Origin: Pedobacter xixiisoli
GTDB lineage: Bacteria > Bacteroidota > Bacteroidia > Sphingobacteriales > Sphingobacteriaceae
NCBI RefSeq assembly: GCF_900215335.1
Contig: NZ_OCMT01000003.1
Span: 496,001-560,000 of the forward strand
Direction of reading: 5' to 3'
Length of the DNA stretch: 64,000 nucleotides
The notes beneath the pieces are model-generated. The model was given only the letters and a program-made list of their open reading frames with translations, searched no databases and had not been told where the DNA came from. The translations under genes and the position numbers were made by a program. The first letter of the stretch is position 1; the number at the start of each line of letters is the position of its first letter. Shown piece by piece: positions 1 through 7,820 of this stretch.

Positions 1-104
1 ATATGATGTATCTCCGTAAGATAGATTTAGCTTTGGGAAATGACCATATTCGTGAGTTCATAAAGAAATCGACACCAAAAGCTGGACAACCCGCTAAATT
101 TTAA
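1..104 (+). CDS. 3' end of an unidentified gene (partial)
   Basis: An open frame enters from the left edge (codons in phase with position 3) and ends at TAA 102-104. About 33 residues are visible, ending in a Lys/Pro-rich basic tail (KKSTPKAGQPAKF). A strong terminator follows 22 bases later, which supports this being a real gene end. I do not recognise the family from the tail. The gene may continue well to the left of the window. Confidence 0.6.
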   Translation, partial: MMYLRKIDLALGNDHIREFIKKSTPKAGQPAKF

Positions 105-126
105 TTAAGAGATAAAATAATGGATT

Positions 127-162
127 GCCCCGTAAACCTTCATAGGGTTGCGGGGCTTTTTT
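127..162 (+). terminator. Rho-independent terminator
   Basis: The arms GCCCCGtAAaCCT and AGGgTTgCGGGGC pair around a short TCAT loop, with one G-T wobble and one mismatch, followed by six T residues. It closes the partial gene at the left edge. Confidence 0.85.
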
Positions 163-242
163 ATGGTAGTTTATACTTGACTATTTTGCATCCAATGGTG
201 CGGTTATTACCTAAAATGAAGTAAGCATTAATTTATTATCAA

Positions 243-269
243 TTGTTTCCAGATAAATACGTAATTTTG
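243..269 (+). promoter_or_regulatory. Candidate accA promoter (TTG-N16-TAATTTTG)
   Basis: A TAnnTTTG box (TAATTTTG, 262-269) of the Bacteroidota housekeeping sigma type lies 10 bases before the accA ATG, with TTG at 243-245. The spacer of 16 is slightly short for the family. A start about 5-7 bases after the box would leave an almost absent 5' leader. Confidence 0.55.
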
Positions 270-279
270 CTGCCCCACT

Positions 280-1242
280 ATGGAACAATTGAAAACATCT
301 TTTGATTTTGAAAAGCCTTTGTCGGATTTGTACCAACAAATCGAAAAGGTTAAGCAAATTGCCGATAAGACTAAAGTAGACATGTCGGCTACACTTGCAG
401 AGCTAGAAGAGAAAGCTTCGCAGACTAGTCAAAGCCTTTATGCTAATCTAACAGGATGGCAGAAAGTTCAAATGTCTCGTCACGCAGAGCGTCCTCAAAC
501 ACTAGACTATATTAATCTAATCTGCGATGATTTTATCGAATTACATGGCGATAGAACTGTAGGCGACGATAAAGCTATTATTGGTGGTTTCGCTACTATT
601 AATGGCCAAACTGTAATGGTTATCGGTCACCAAAAAGGAAAGAATACTAAGGAGCGTCAATACCGCAACTTTGGTATGGCTAACCCAGAAGGTTACAGAA
701 AAGCGTTACGTTTAATGCGTCTGGCAGAAAAATTTAACAAGCCTGTAATTTCTTTCATCGATACGATGGGTGCTTACCCAGGTTTAGAAGCCGAGGAGCG
801 TGGACAAGGTGAAGCTATTGCTCGCAACTTATTGGAAATGTCTGTGCTTAAAGTGCCAATTCTTTGCTTTATTGTTGGCGAAGGCGCTTCTGGCGGTGCA
901 TTAGGTATTGGTATTGGCGATAAAGTTTACATGTTAGAACATACTTGGTACTCGGTAATTTCTCCAGAATCTTGTTCTTCTATTTTATGGAGAAGCTGGG
1001 ATTTCAAAGAGAAAGCCGCGGAATGCTTGAAGCTTACTTCTGAGGATATGTTCAAAAACCAACTGATTGATGGTGTGGTTAAAGAACCTCTTGGTGGTGC
1101 GCATCAAAATCCAGAAGAGATGGCTGGTACGTTAAAAGCTCAGATTTTAGATGATTTGAAAGCATTGAAGAAAATTAATTCAGATAAACTTATTGCATCA
1201 AGAATAGATAAATTCTGTGCAATGGGTGTAGTAAATGAGTAA
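280..1242 (+). CDS. accA: Acetyl-CoA carboxylase carboxyltransferase, alpha subunit
   Basis: AccA is half of the biotin-dependent carboxyltransferase that moves CO2 from carboxybiotin to acetyl-CoA, giving malonyl-CoA, the committed step of fatty acid synthesis. It pairs with AccD in the cytosol. The 320 residues match the usual length of about 317-320 for the family. The N-terminal helical region is followed by the crotonase-like fold with [10 protein letters not shown] at about 160 and the glycine-rich [12 protein letters not shown] segment at about 200-211, which forms the oxyanion and acyl-CoA site. The gene stands alone between two terminators, so it is probably monocistronic; accD is not in the window. 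Confidence 0.97.
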   Translation: MEQLKTSFDFEKPLSDLYQQIEKVKQIADKTKVDMSATLAELEEKASQTSQSLYANLTGWQKVQMSRHAERPQTLDYINLICDDFIELHGDRTVGDDKAIIGGFATINGQTVMVIGHQKGKNTKERQYRNFGMANPEGYRKALRLMRLAEKFNKPVISFIDTMGAYPGLEAEERGQGEAIARNLLEMSVLKVPILCFIVGEGASGGALGIGIGDKVYMLEHTWYSVISPESCSSILWRSWDFKEKAAECLKLTSEDMFKNQLIDGVVKEPLGGAHQNPEEMAGTLKAQILDDLKALKKINSDKLIASRIDKFCAMGVVNE

Positions 1243-1288
1243 TCAGTTTACAAGCTTCAGTAGCTAATACTGATCATAGAATATTAGA

Positions 1289-1317
1289 AGCACAATCATA
1301 ATTGATTGTGCTTTTTT
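1289..1317 (+). terminator. Rho-independent terminator of accA
   Basis: Perfect 10-bp arms AGCACAATCA / TGATTGTGCT with a TAAT loop and a six-T tail, 46 bases after the accA stop. Confidence 0.9.
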
Positions 1318-1414
1318 GTTATTGGCATTTTTAAAATTGCTGTTATTGATACCTATCCCAACTTCCGTAATTGCGAATGGAAGCCTTGAACTCAAAGAGA
1401 AGGGAGCGGTTTTT

Positions 1415-1447
1415 AGACTTACGAAGTTTCGAAAACTTCGTAAGTCT
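1415..1447. repeat. Perfect 15-bp hairpin, REP-like
   Basis: AGACTTACGAAGTTT (1415-1429) and its exact complement (1433-1447) flank a 3-base loop, with T-rich flanks on both sides. No gene end lies next to it, so it looks more like a dispersed palindrome than a terminator, although it could act as one. It sits in the 550-base gap after accA. Confidence 0.6.
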
Positions 1448-1505
1448 TTTGATGGCCACCACTTCGAATAATTATTCCTAATTTCCAATATCGCTTTTGG
1501 CTAGG

Positions 1506-1674
1506 AACCTGAGTTAGATTATTAATTCATTGATTTCAGAAATAATATGGCGTTCAGTATGGCCGACCCTGAAATAAATTCAGGGTGACGTTAAATCGAT
1601 GCTCTGTCGTGCTGAATTTATTTCAGCATCAGCTTGGAAGGCTTTTTAGCGACTTTTATAATCGAACTCAGGTT
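1506..1674. repeat. Nested inverted-repeat element (MITE/REP-like), about 169 bp
   Basis: Outer arms AACCTGAGTTaGATTAT (1506-1522) and its complement with one mismatch (1658-1674) enclose a second inverted pair: CTGAAATAAATTCAG (1569-1583) against its exact complement (1612-1626). No coding frame is seen inside. Short nested palindromes without a transposase gene are typical of non-autonomous mobile elements or bacterial interspersed mosaic elements. Target-site duplication is not clear. The element abuts the stop codon of a degraded dehydrogenase remnant. Confidence 0.55.
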
Positions 1675-1676
1675 AG

Positions 1677-1776
1677 TTAAATATCCACTACTACTTTACC
1701 AGAACTATGGTTTTCGCACTTTTCAATAGCTTCATTCATGAGAGAATTTGAACCAATTTAGCTTTCCTGCCGCTTT
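1677..1776 (-). pseudogene. Remnant of the 3' end of a zinc-type alcohol dehydrogenase / quinone oxidoreductase gene
   Basis: Reading leftward, one frame gives AAGKLNWFKF and, after a frameshift, MNEAIEKCENHSSGKVVVDI followed by TAA at 1679-1677. The pattern of a GKL element, then NEAIE, then GKVVVDI-stop is the usual C-terminus of MDR-superfamily dehydrogenases (GKLKP..., INEAFE..., GKVVVxI). Everything upstream is missing: about 300 residues of the catalytic and Rossmann domains are absent. I infer a deletion remnant; the short match makes the family call tentative. Confidence 0.45.
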
Positions 1777-1819
1777 AGTTGATCATTGAGGTAAAAATTT
1801 TAACTGCAGACTTTAAAAC

Positions 1820-1850
1820 AAAAAAGCCGTCCCAATTTAAATCGGGACGA
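1820..1850 (-). terminator. Rho-independent terminator of the GT117 gene
   Basis: On the minus strand CGTCCCGAT / ATtGGGACG forms a 9-bp stem around TTA, followed by six T residues (A run 1820-1825 on the plus strand), 24 bases beyond the stop at 1874. Confidence 0.85.
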
Positions 1851-1873
1851 CTTTATTTAGATTATAAATTTGT

Positions 1874-4800
1874 TTACAAAGTCATGAAATCTGGAGGAAG
1901 TTCTCCAAAATATTGAGCGAAGTTTCCATGAGTAAATAAAGATTTAATTTGATTTTCCAAATCTTTAGCCAACTTAGGTTGACCGTATTGTGCGGCAACT
2001 TTAGCCATTGGCATTAATCCGTAAAACAAACCAATTTGGATAGGTTGTTGACCAACCAATCTGTTTTTGCTTTTCGAAATATCGCCCAAATAAGTCACTT
2101 CTTTTCCGATGTAGTCAGCGTATTTTTTAATTAACTGATTTGCTTTTTCGGTTTCACCTAAAATATAAAGGTTTTGTGCCATTGTTGGTGCTCCCATAGC
2201 AGCACGCATGCCGTAAATCTTAGTCGGAATTACTTCGTCATACCTCTTCATCACTTTTTTAGCGTCTTCTAATCTACCGGCTTTAATTAAACCAGTAGTT
2301 AAACTATTAAAGATATTGTTGAAGATAGAGATGTCATCAGCAGATTGAATATCTAAATAGTTGGCATTTTTAATATTGCCCCACTTAAATTTATTCATTA
2401 CGTGCTCGTACATTGGCTCTAAGTTAATAGGCTGCTCTTCTTCGCCTCTTTTGGCAGGGTCTAAAGGCAATAATCTCAATGCTAAACCCTCGCTGTATAG
2501 ATATTTATCTAAACCGTTAAACTGGTCTGAAGGTACGGTACTCGCAAAATAAATTGGACGTTTCCAGTTATTGTGCGCTAAGATATCCAACATGGCTAAA
2601 GTACCTTTGGTCACATAGCCCTTGTTAAAATCCCAAGTTAAGCTAGGCACAATTTCTCCGGCACGGTTTGCAGGTAAAGTTTTAGTGTTGATTACATCTT
2701 GTGGATTAACCGTTAACTTAAATTTCTTAGTAGGGATGAAGTTGGTTGTGGTACCATCCTGTAATGGCAGCTTGTCTTCAGCATCTTCTGATAACAATAA
2801 ATCTACAATTTGCTTTAACTCAACCGGATCTGCTATGCCCATATCTTTGTGATACATTACATCTCTTACTCCAGAAACATATTGTTTTTCTGTCATCGAT
2901 AATGGTAATGCTTCAGACTCGTGAACCTTACGTTTCATACCATTGATATACCAATCTGTATCGAATAAACTTAAGTTTACCAATCTAATATCAGGCCTGA
3001 TGCCTTCAACTTCTTGTGCGTACCATAGCGGATAAGTATCATTATCGCCGTAAGTAAATAGAATGGCATTTGGTGCGCAAGATTCCATGTAGCTAATGGC
3101 TATATCGCGAGCTAGTGTTTTTTCAGAACGGTCGTGGTCATTCCAACCTTCCTTCGCCATTAATACCGGCGCTGCTAATAATCCTATCACACTTGCTGCA
3201 ATAGCACCAGTTTTCGGATCTATTTTCTTTAGTAGCCACTCTTTGATAGCGATAATTCCTAAGCCAATCCAAATGGCAAACGCATAGAAAGAGCCCACGT
3301 AGGCGTAATCCCTTTCCCTTGGTTCCATTGGTTTTTGGTTAAGGTAAATTACAATGGCCAATCCTGTAAAGAAAAACAAAAGACCAATAATACCCGCATC
3401 TTTGGAATGACGGTTGAAATGCCAAATGGCGCCAATTACGCCTAAAATTAGTGGCAAGAAATAGAAACGATTATACGAATTACTTTCTTTAATAGATGGA
3501 GGTAAATTGCTTTGATCTCCATAAAGCATGGCATCAATAGGCTTCACTCCGCTGATCCATTGGCCTTCGTAAATGCTACCTTGCCCTTGCTCTTCGTTTT
3601 GGCGACCAGCAAAATTCCATAAGAAATAACGCATGTACATAAATCCAACCTGATGGCGCATAAAAAATCCAACATTGTCGAAGAAACTAGGGAAATGCTC
3701 ATCGCTAAAGCCCATCATGTCCTTATAGTAGTCAATATGTCTTTGGTCGTCGCCGTACATACGAGGAAATAAAACCTCATGTTGCAACCTACGTATACTG
3801 TCAGGGAAGGTTTCATTCTCGCCGTAGATACGCTTTGATTTGACTCCCGAAACTTCATATTTAGTATCCCCTTTGCGGTAAGATTTTCCAGTTTCTACAA
3901 TAATAGGAGCAGAACCATCTTCTTTATATTTAGGGATAGAATTGTAGTTAGGTCCAAAAAGTAATGGTCTATCTCCATATTGCTCTCGGTTTAAGTAGCT
4001 CAAGAAAGAGAAAGCATTGTCTGGATCGCTATTGTTTAGGTTTGGTTTTGCCTGTGCCCTAATTAAAATCATAGCGAAGGACCCGTAACCAAAAATGATG
4101 AGTACAGTAGATAACAATGCTAAATTTAAAATTCTTTTTTGGTGTTTGATAGAATATCTGATGCTCCAAACAAAGCCACCAATAATTAAGAGCACAAAAA
4201 ACAATACACCAGTTCCAAAGCCTAAGCCTAAGGTGTTTACAAAGAAAAGGTCAAAGTAAGCGCCAAATGAAACTAGATATTGGATAATGCCATATTGTAC
4301 AACTGCTAAAATTAAGATACCGATGCCTAAGGTTTTAAAAATACCTGCGGTAGTTGGTTTTTGTTCTTTTTTGAAATAGTAGACAAAAGCAATAGCTGGT
4401 ATGGTTAAAAGGTTTAATAAGTGAATACCGATGGATAAACCCATGATATAGGCAATAAAAAGTAACCATCTATCCGCTTTAGGCTCATCGGCAACAGCTT
4501 CCCATTTTAAAATGCCCCAAAATACAATGGCGGTAAATAAAGATGAAAGTGCGTAAACCTCTGCCTCTACAGCAGAAAACCAAAAGCTGTCTGAGTAGGT
4601 ATAAGCTAAAGCGCCAACTAAACCAGCACCCATAATGGTAATTAAGTTTGCAGTACTGATTGCTTCACCTTTTTTAATGAGTACTTTTTTTGCTAGTGCG
4701 GTAATCGTCCAAAATAAGAAGAGAATAGTAGCGCCACTTGCTACCGCAGAACCGAAGTTCATGAAATAAGCGATTTTAGTTTTATCGCCCATGGCAAATA

Positions 4801-4993
4801 ATGAGAAGAAGCGTTCTATCATTAAAAATAGCGGAGCTCCTGGTTGGTGTACTACCTGCATTTTATATGCAGAGGCGATAAACTCACCGCAATCCCAAAA
4901 ACTTGCGCTTGGTTCTAACGTTAAAACATAGGTAAGGGTGGCTATGAAAAAACAGGCCCAGCCAATGATATTGTTTACTTTTGAATAGTTCAT
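1874..4993 (-). CDS. GT117 / DUF2723 (TMEM260-like) membrane glycosyltransferase
   Basis: This large polytopic inner-membrane protein belongs to the DUF2723 family (CAZy GT117), homologous to human TMEM260, a protein O-mannosyltransferase. In Bacteroidota these are probable lipid-sugar-dependent protein O-glycosyltransferases acting on the periplasmic side. The first 40 residues carry EPSASFWDCGEF with the acidic pair expected of GT-C catalytic loops. About ten membrane segments fill roughly residues 5-340, another group lies near 560-680, and a soluble C-terminal half with GDNDTYPLWYAQ follows. I chose ATG 4993, giving 1039 aa, because it begins right at the family's N-terminus (MNYSKVNNIIGW); the upstream ATG at 5035 adds 14 untypical residues. 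The gene appears monocistronic, with its own terminator. Confidence 0.85.
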   Translation of the reverse strand: MNYSKVNNIIGWACFFIATLTYVLTLEPSASFWDCGEFIASAYKMQVVHQPGAPLFLMIERFFSLFAMGDKTKIAYFMNFGSAVASGATILFLFWTITALAKKVLIKKGEAISTANLITIMGAGLVGALAYTYSDSFWFSAVEAEVYALSSLFTAIVFWGILKWEAVADEPKADRWLLFIAYIMGLSIGIHLLNLLTIPAIAFVYYFKKEQKPTTAGIFKTLGIGILILAVVQYGIIQYLVSFGAYFDLFFVNTLGLGFGTGVLFFVLLIIGGFVWSIRYSIKHQKRILNLALLSTVLIIFGYGSFAMILIRAQAKPNLNNSDPDNAFSFLSYLNREQYGDRPLLFGPNYNSIPKYKEDGSAPIIVETGKSYRKGDTKYEVSGVKSKRIYGENETFPDSIRRLQHEVLFPRMYGDDQRHIDYYKDMMGFSDEHFPSFFDNVGFFMRHQVGFMYMRYFLWNFAGRQNEEQGQGSIYEGQWISGVKPIDAMLYGDQSNLPPSIKESNSYNRFYFLPLILGVIGAIWHFNRHSKDAGIIGLLFFFTGLAIVIYLNQKPMEPRERDYAYVGSFYAFAIWIGLGIIAIKEWLLKKIDPKTGAIAASVIGLLAAPVLMAKEGWNDHDRSEKTLARDIAISYMESCAPNAILFTYGDNDTYPLWYAQEVEGIRPDIRLVNLSLFDTDWYINGMKRKVHESEALPLSMTEKQYVSGVRDVMYHKDMGIADPVELKQIVDLLLSEDAEDKLPLQDGTTTNFIPTKKFKLTVNPQDVINTKTLPANRAGEIVPSLTWDFNKGYVTKGTLAMLDILAHNNWKRPIYFASTVPSDQFNGLDKYLYSEGLALRLLPLDPAKRGEEEQPINLEPMYEHVMNKFKWGNIKNANYLDIQSADDISIFNNIFNSLTTGLIKAGRLEDAKKVMKRYDEVIPTKIYGMRAAMGAPTMAQNLYILGETEKANQLIKKYADYIGKEVTYLGDISKSKNRLVGQQPIQIGLFYGLMPMAKVAAQYGQPKLAKDLENQIKSLFTHGNFAQYFGELPPDFMTL

Positions 4994-5167
4994 ATTTGTG
5001 ATATGATGATTTCTAATCCTTATAGTTTGATGCATTAAAATGCTGCCGAAAATAAAGAAATAGATTGATATAGGAGTGTGCGATTAGCCTTATTTAACAA
5101 AAAATAACTAAATCTCGTTGATAGTCAGTGGAGGTAGAAAATAATTTGAAATTTTTTGCGCAAGATA

Positions 5168-5198
5168 TTTGCAAGTTTCAAAAATGTGCGTACATTTG
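5168..5198 (+). promoter_or_regulatory. Promoter of tRNA-Gln (TTTG-N19-TACATTTG)
   Basis: TTTG (5168-5171), a 19-base spacer and TACATTTG (5191-5198) match the Bacteroidota -33/-7 consensus exactly. Transcription would start near 5203-5205, about 40 bases before the tRNA. Confidence 0.8.
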
Positions 5199-5244
5199 CA
5201 TTCCCTTTCAGCAACACGCTTGATAGAGCGTTTGAAAGAGAGAT

Positions 5245-5315
5245 TGTCCGATAGTATAAGGGTAGTACGACAGTTTTTGGTACTGTTTGTCTTGGTTCGA
5301 ATCCAGGTCGGACAA
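5245..5315 (+). tRNA. tRNA-Gln (anticodon TTG)
   Basis: The acceptor stem TGTCCGA/TCGGACA (7 bp) is perfect, with discriminator A at 5315. The D arm GTAT...GTAC encloses AAGGGTA. The anticodon stem ACAGT/ACTGT carries loop TTTTGGT, which puts TTG at positions 34-36. The T arm CTTGG-TTCGAAT-CCAGG is canonical. CCA is not encoded. The upstream consensus promoter and downstream hairpin make this an independent unit. Confidence 0.96.
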
Positions 5316-5325
5316 CAAATCACTT

Positions 5326-5358
5326 CGGGTTGTGAATAAAACCGCAACCCGATTTTTT
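5326..5358 (+). terminator. Terminator after tRNA-Gln
   Basis: CGGGTTG (5326-5332) pairs with CAACCCG (5345-5351) around a 12-base loop, followed by ATTTTTTAT. It separates the tRNA from prs. Confidence 0.75.
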
Positions 5359-5385
5359 ATTAACAAGCATTGATACCCGCAAATC

Positions 5386-6327
5386 ATGCCATTGCAATTT
5401 AACCCTGTTAAAATTTTCCCCGGAAGTGGAACCAAGGACCTAGCTAGTAAAATAGCTGAAGAATATGGTAAACCTCTAGGTAATGTTACCCTAAGTAAAT
5501 TTAGCGATGGCGAATTTCAGCCTTCATTTGATGAATCGGTGAGGGGATGTGACGTTTTCTTAGTACAATCTACTTACCAACCAAGTGATAATTTAATGGA
5601 ACTTTTGTTAATGGTTGATGCAGCTCGTAGAGCATCTGCGCATTACATTACAGCTGTTGTTCCTTATTATGGTTTGGCCCGTCAAGATAGAAAAGATAAG
5701 CCAAGGGTGGCAATTGGTGCTAAATTAGTAGCAAACTTGTTAAAAGCTGCGGGTATTCACCGCATTATGACCATGGACTTGCATGCGGCGCAAATTCAAG
5801 GTTTTTTTGATATTCCGGTAGACCACTTGGATGGGGCGGTAATTTTTGTACCTTATATCAAAAGCTTAGGTTTAGAAAACTTAACTATTGCTTCTCCTGA
5901 TATGGGAGGTTCATACAGGGCTAGAACTTTTGCTAAATATTTTAATGCTGAAGTTATCATTTGCGATAAACGTCGTAAACGTGCCAATGAAATAGAATCA
6001 ATGTCTATTATTGGTGATGTTACTGGACAGGATATTGTTTTGATTGACGATATCTGTGATACTGCTGGAACTTTAGCGAAAGCTGCGCAGTTGATTATGG
6101 ATAACGGTGCAAGAAGTGTTAGGGCAGTTTGTACACACGCTGTATTGTCTGGTAAAGCTTACGAAACCGTAGAAAACTCGGTTTTAGAAGAGCTGATTGT
6201 AACAGATACTATTCCTTTAAAACAGCAAAGCGCTAAAATTAAGCAGCTAAGTACTGCTAAATTGTTTGCAAAAGCTATTGCTAGTGTAAATGAATACGGC
6301 TCAATCAGTGAGCTTTTTAAAGTGTAA
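5386..6327 (+). CDS. prs: Ribose-phosphate pyrophosphokinase (PRPP synthetase)
   Basis: It transfers pyrophosphate from ATP to ribose 5-phosphate, giving PRPP for purine, pyrimidine, histidine and NAD synthesis. The 313 residues match class I enzymes. Visible signatures are the flexible-loop region YYGLARQDRKD (about 103-113), DLHAAQIQGFF with the metal-binding His at about 134, and the PRPP-binding loop VLIDDICDTAGT at about 220-231. The ATG at 5386 starts MPLQFNPVKIF, directly at the first beta strand. rplY follows 89 bases downstream, a common Bacteroidota order, so co-transcription is possible. Confidence 0.97.
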   Translation: MPLQFNPVKIFPGSGTKDLASKIAEEYGKPLGNVTLSKFSDGEFQPSFDESVRGCDVFLVQSTYQPSDNLMELLLMVDAARRASAHYITAVVPYYGLARQDRKDKPRVAIGAKLVANLLKAAGIHRIMTMDLHAAQIQGFFDIPVDHLDGAVIFVPYIKSLGLENLTIASPDMGGSYRARTFAKYFNAEVIICDKRRKRANEIESMSIIGDVTGQDIVLIDDICDTAGTLAKAAQLIMDNGARSVRAVCTHAVLSGKAYETVENSVLEELIVTDTIPLKQQSAKIKQLSTAKLFAKAIASVNEYGSISELFKV

Positions 6328-6363
6328 TTAAAGGTATGAGGTAAAAGGTTTAAGGCGTAAGTC

Positions 6364-6413
6364 TTGATACTCGATACTAAATACTTGATACTAATAAATA
6401 AATAAATAAATAT
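6364..6413. repeat. Degenerate GATACT repeats and AAAT tetranucleotide tract upstream of rplY
   Basis: TTGATACT occurs at 6364-6371 and 6385-6392 with a CGATACTA variant between them, followed by about five AAAT units ending just before the rplY ATG. This AT-rich tract probably keeps the rplY start unstructured; there is no Shine-Dalgarno motif. The AAAT run could vary in length by slippage. Confidence 0.5.
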
Positions 6414-6416
6414 AAT

Positions 6417-6998
6417 ATGAAAACTATCGCTATTAGCGGTTCTCTTAGAGAGAGCGTAGGGAAACGCGATGCCAAAGAGCTTCGCTACGAAGGTAAGGTT
6501 CCCGCTGTATTGTACGGAGGTACTGAACAAGTACACTTTGCTATCACAAGAACTGATTTAAATGATGCTATCTACTCTCCAGAAGCTAGTTTCGTTGAAA
6601 TTACTGTTGGTGGAAAAGCTGTTAAAGCTATCGTAAAAGATGCTCAATATCACCCACTAACTGACTTGTTATTACACGTTGATTTTCTTCAATTATTTGA
6701 TGATAAAGAAATCAACATGGAAATTCCTGTTAAATTAACTGGAACTTCTCCAGGTGTTAAAATGGGTGGTAAGTTAGTTCAAAAATTACGTAAACTACGT
6801 GTTAAAGCATTGCCTAAAAACATGCCTCAAGTAGTAGAAGTAAGCATTGATAAATTAGAAGTAGGTAACTTATTCCGCGTTCGTGATTTACAAAAAGGCG
6901 AATACTTCGTAACTAACACTCCTGAAGATACTATCGTTTCTGTAGGTATGTCTAGAGCATTGAAACAAGCTGAGAACGAAGCTAAAGGTAAAAAATAA
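6417..6998 (+). CDS. rplY: 50S ribosomal protein L25 / general stress protein Ctc
   Basis: L25 (TL5/Ctc type) binds 5S rRNA in the large subunit. The 193 residues give the two-domain long form: an N-terminal L25 domain (about 1-92, AISGSLRESVGKRDAKELR then VPAVLYGG) and a C-terminal TL5 beta domain (about 95-185, MEIPVKLTG...SPGVKMGG), with a Lys-rich tail. It lies downstream of prs in the same direction and ends at a strong terminator. Confidence 0.96.
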   Translation: MKTIAISGSLRESVGKRDAKELRYEGKVPAVLYGGTEQVHFAITRTDLNDAIYSPEASFVEITVGGKAVKAIVKDAQYHPLTDLLLHVDFLQLFDDKEINMEIPVKLTGTSPGVKMGGKLVQKLRKLRVKALPKNMPQVVEVSIDKLEVGNLFRVRDLQKGEYFVTNTPEDTIVSVGMSRALKQAENEAKGKK

Positions 6999-7023
6999 GT
7001 CAAGATTTCTTGATTTACAAGAG

Positions 7024-7059
7024 AAGCGTTCCGATGAAAATCGGGACGCTTTTTTTTTT
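7024..7059 (+). terminator. Terminator of rplY
   Basis: AAGCGTtCCGAT / ATCGGGACGCTT stem with one G-T wobble, a GAAA loop and a run of ten T residues, 25 bases after the rplY stop. Confidence 0.92.
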
Positions 7060-7241
7060 GATTCTCTCTGCCCATTGGCCATCTCTCCCAGAGGTAGATA
7101 AATTTGCAGGCGACAAATATAAATTTTGCTATTTCTCTCACTATCGGAGAGTTGGTGTAGCCAGAGAGGGATTGATAATGTATATGTTCATCAAACATCA
7201 AAGGTTTTGCTAGTCGCTCTTCCAAATCAATGACATACTAT

Positions 7242-7249
7242 TATCTTTG
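7242..7249 (+). promoter_or_regulatory. -7 box of pth (TATCTTTG)
   Basis: An exact TAnnTTTG box lies only 5 bases before the pth ATG, so transcription would begin at or next to the start codon. No clear -33 TTG is seen at the usual distance, so the call is moderate. The 180 bases before it hold only imperfect CT-rich inverted sequences and no gene. Confidence 0.45.
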
Positions 7250-7254
7250 TCCTT

Positions 7255-7815
7255 ATGAAATTTCTGATTGTAGGTTTAGGCAACATTGGTGCCGAGTATG
7301 TGGGCACAAGACATAATATTGGTTTTGATATTGCAGATGAATTGGTTGATGGCTTGGAAGGCAGTTTCGAACACGGTAGGTTGGCTTACCATGCAGAGGT
7401 GTCTCACAAGGGCAAAAAGCTGCATGTGATTAAGCCTACTACGTACATGAATTTAAGCGGTAAAGCAGTTAACTATTGGATGAAGGAACTGAAAATTGCT
7501 CCTGAAAACGTATTAGTTTTAGTTGATGATTTGGCTTTACCTTTAGGGAAGTTGAGAATGAAACTGAAGGGCAGCAGTGCAGGCCACAATGGACTAAAAA
7601 GTATTGAAGAAGTTTGCGGTGGACAGGATTATGCTCGCCTTCGTTTTGGTATTGGAGATGATTTTCCGAAAGGAAGACAAGCAGATTTTGTACTGGGACA
7701 GTTTGATAAAAATGAAAAAAAAGAACTGCCCGTATTAGTAAATAGGGCAGTTAGTATGATTAAAAGTTTTGCGACTATTGGCGCAGCGCAAACCATGACC
7801 TTGTTTAATAAATAA
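7255..7815 (+). CDS. pth: Peptidyl-tRNA hydrolase
   Basis: Pth releases peptides from peptidyl-tRNA that drops off ribosomes and so recycles tRNA in the cytosol. The 186 residues match bacterial Pth. GLGNIGAEYVGTRHNIGF carries the conserved Asn10 and catalytic His20, followed by PTTYMNLSG at about 63 and VDDLALPLGKLR / GSSAGHNGLKSI with the catalytic Asp near 92. It stands alone and is convergent with the sensor kinase gene, with only 5 bases between the two stops. Confidence 0.97.
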   Translation: MKFLIVGLGNIGAEYVGTRHNIGFDIADELVDGLEGSFEHGRLAYHAEVSHKGKKLHVIKPTTYMNLSGKAVNYWMKELKIAPENVLVLVDDLALPLGKLRMKLKGSSAGHNGLKSIEEVCGGQDYARLRFGIGDDFPKGRQADFVLGQFDKNEKKELPVLVNRAVSMIKSFATIGAAQTMTLFNK

Positions 7816-7820
7816 CAAAG

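Noticed and set aside
2361..3287. Several plus-strand ORFs of 60-76 codons inside the GT117 gene
   Set aside because: They are antisense shadows of a gene with clear family motifs; none has a plausible start context or protein character.
5108..5435. Two minus-strand ORFs crossing tRNA-Gln and the start of prs
   Set aside because: They overlap a perfect tRNA cloverleaf, its terminator and the prs start, and have no recognisable protein features.
6827..7225. Minus-strand 132-codon ORF downstream of rplY
   Set aside because: It runs through the end of rplY and its terminator. The translated text derives from CT-rich inverted sequence and is not protein-like.
7060..7241. CT-rich, partly palindromic stretch as a possible regulatory RNA
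   Set aside because: The inverted segments are short and imperfect and no promoter-terminator pair frames them; it could be a decayed repeat.
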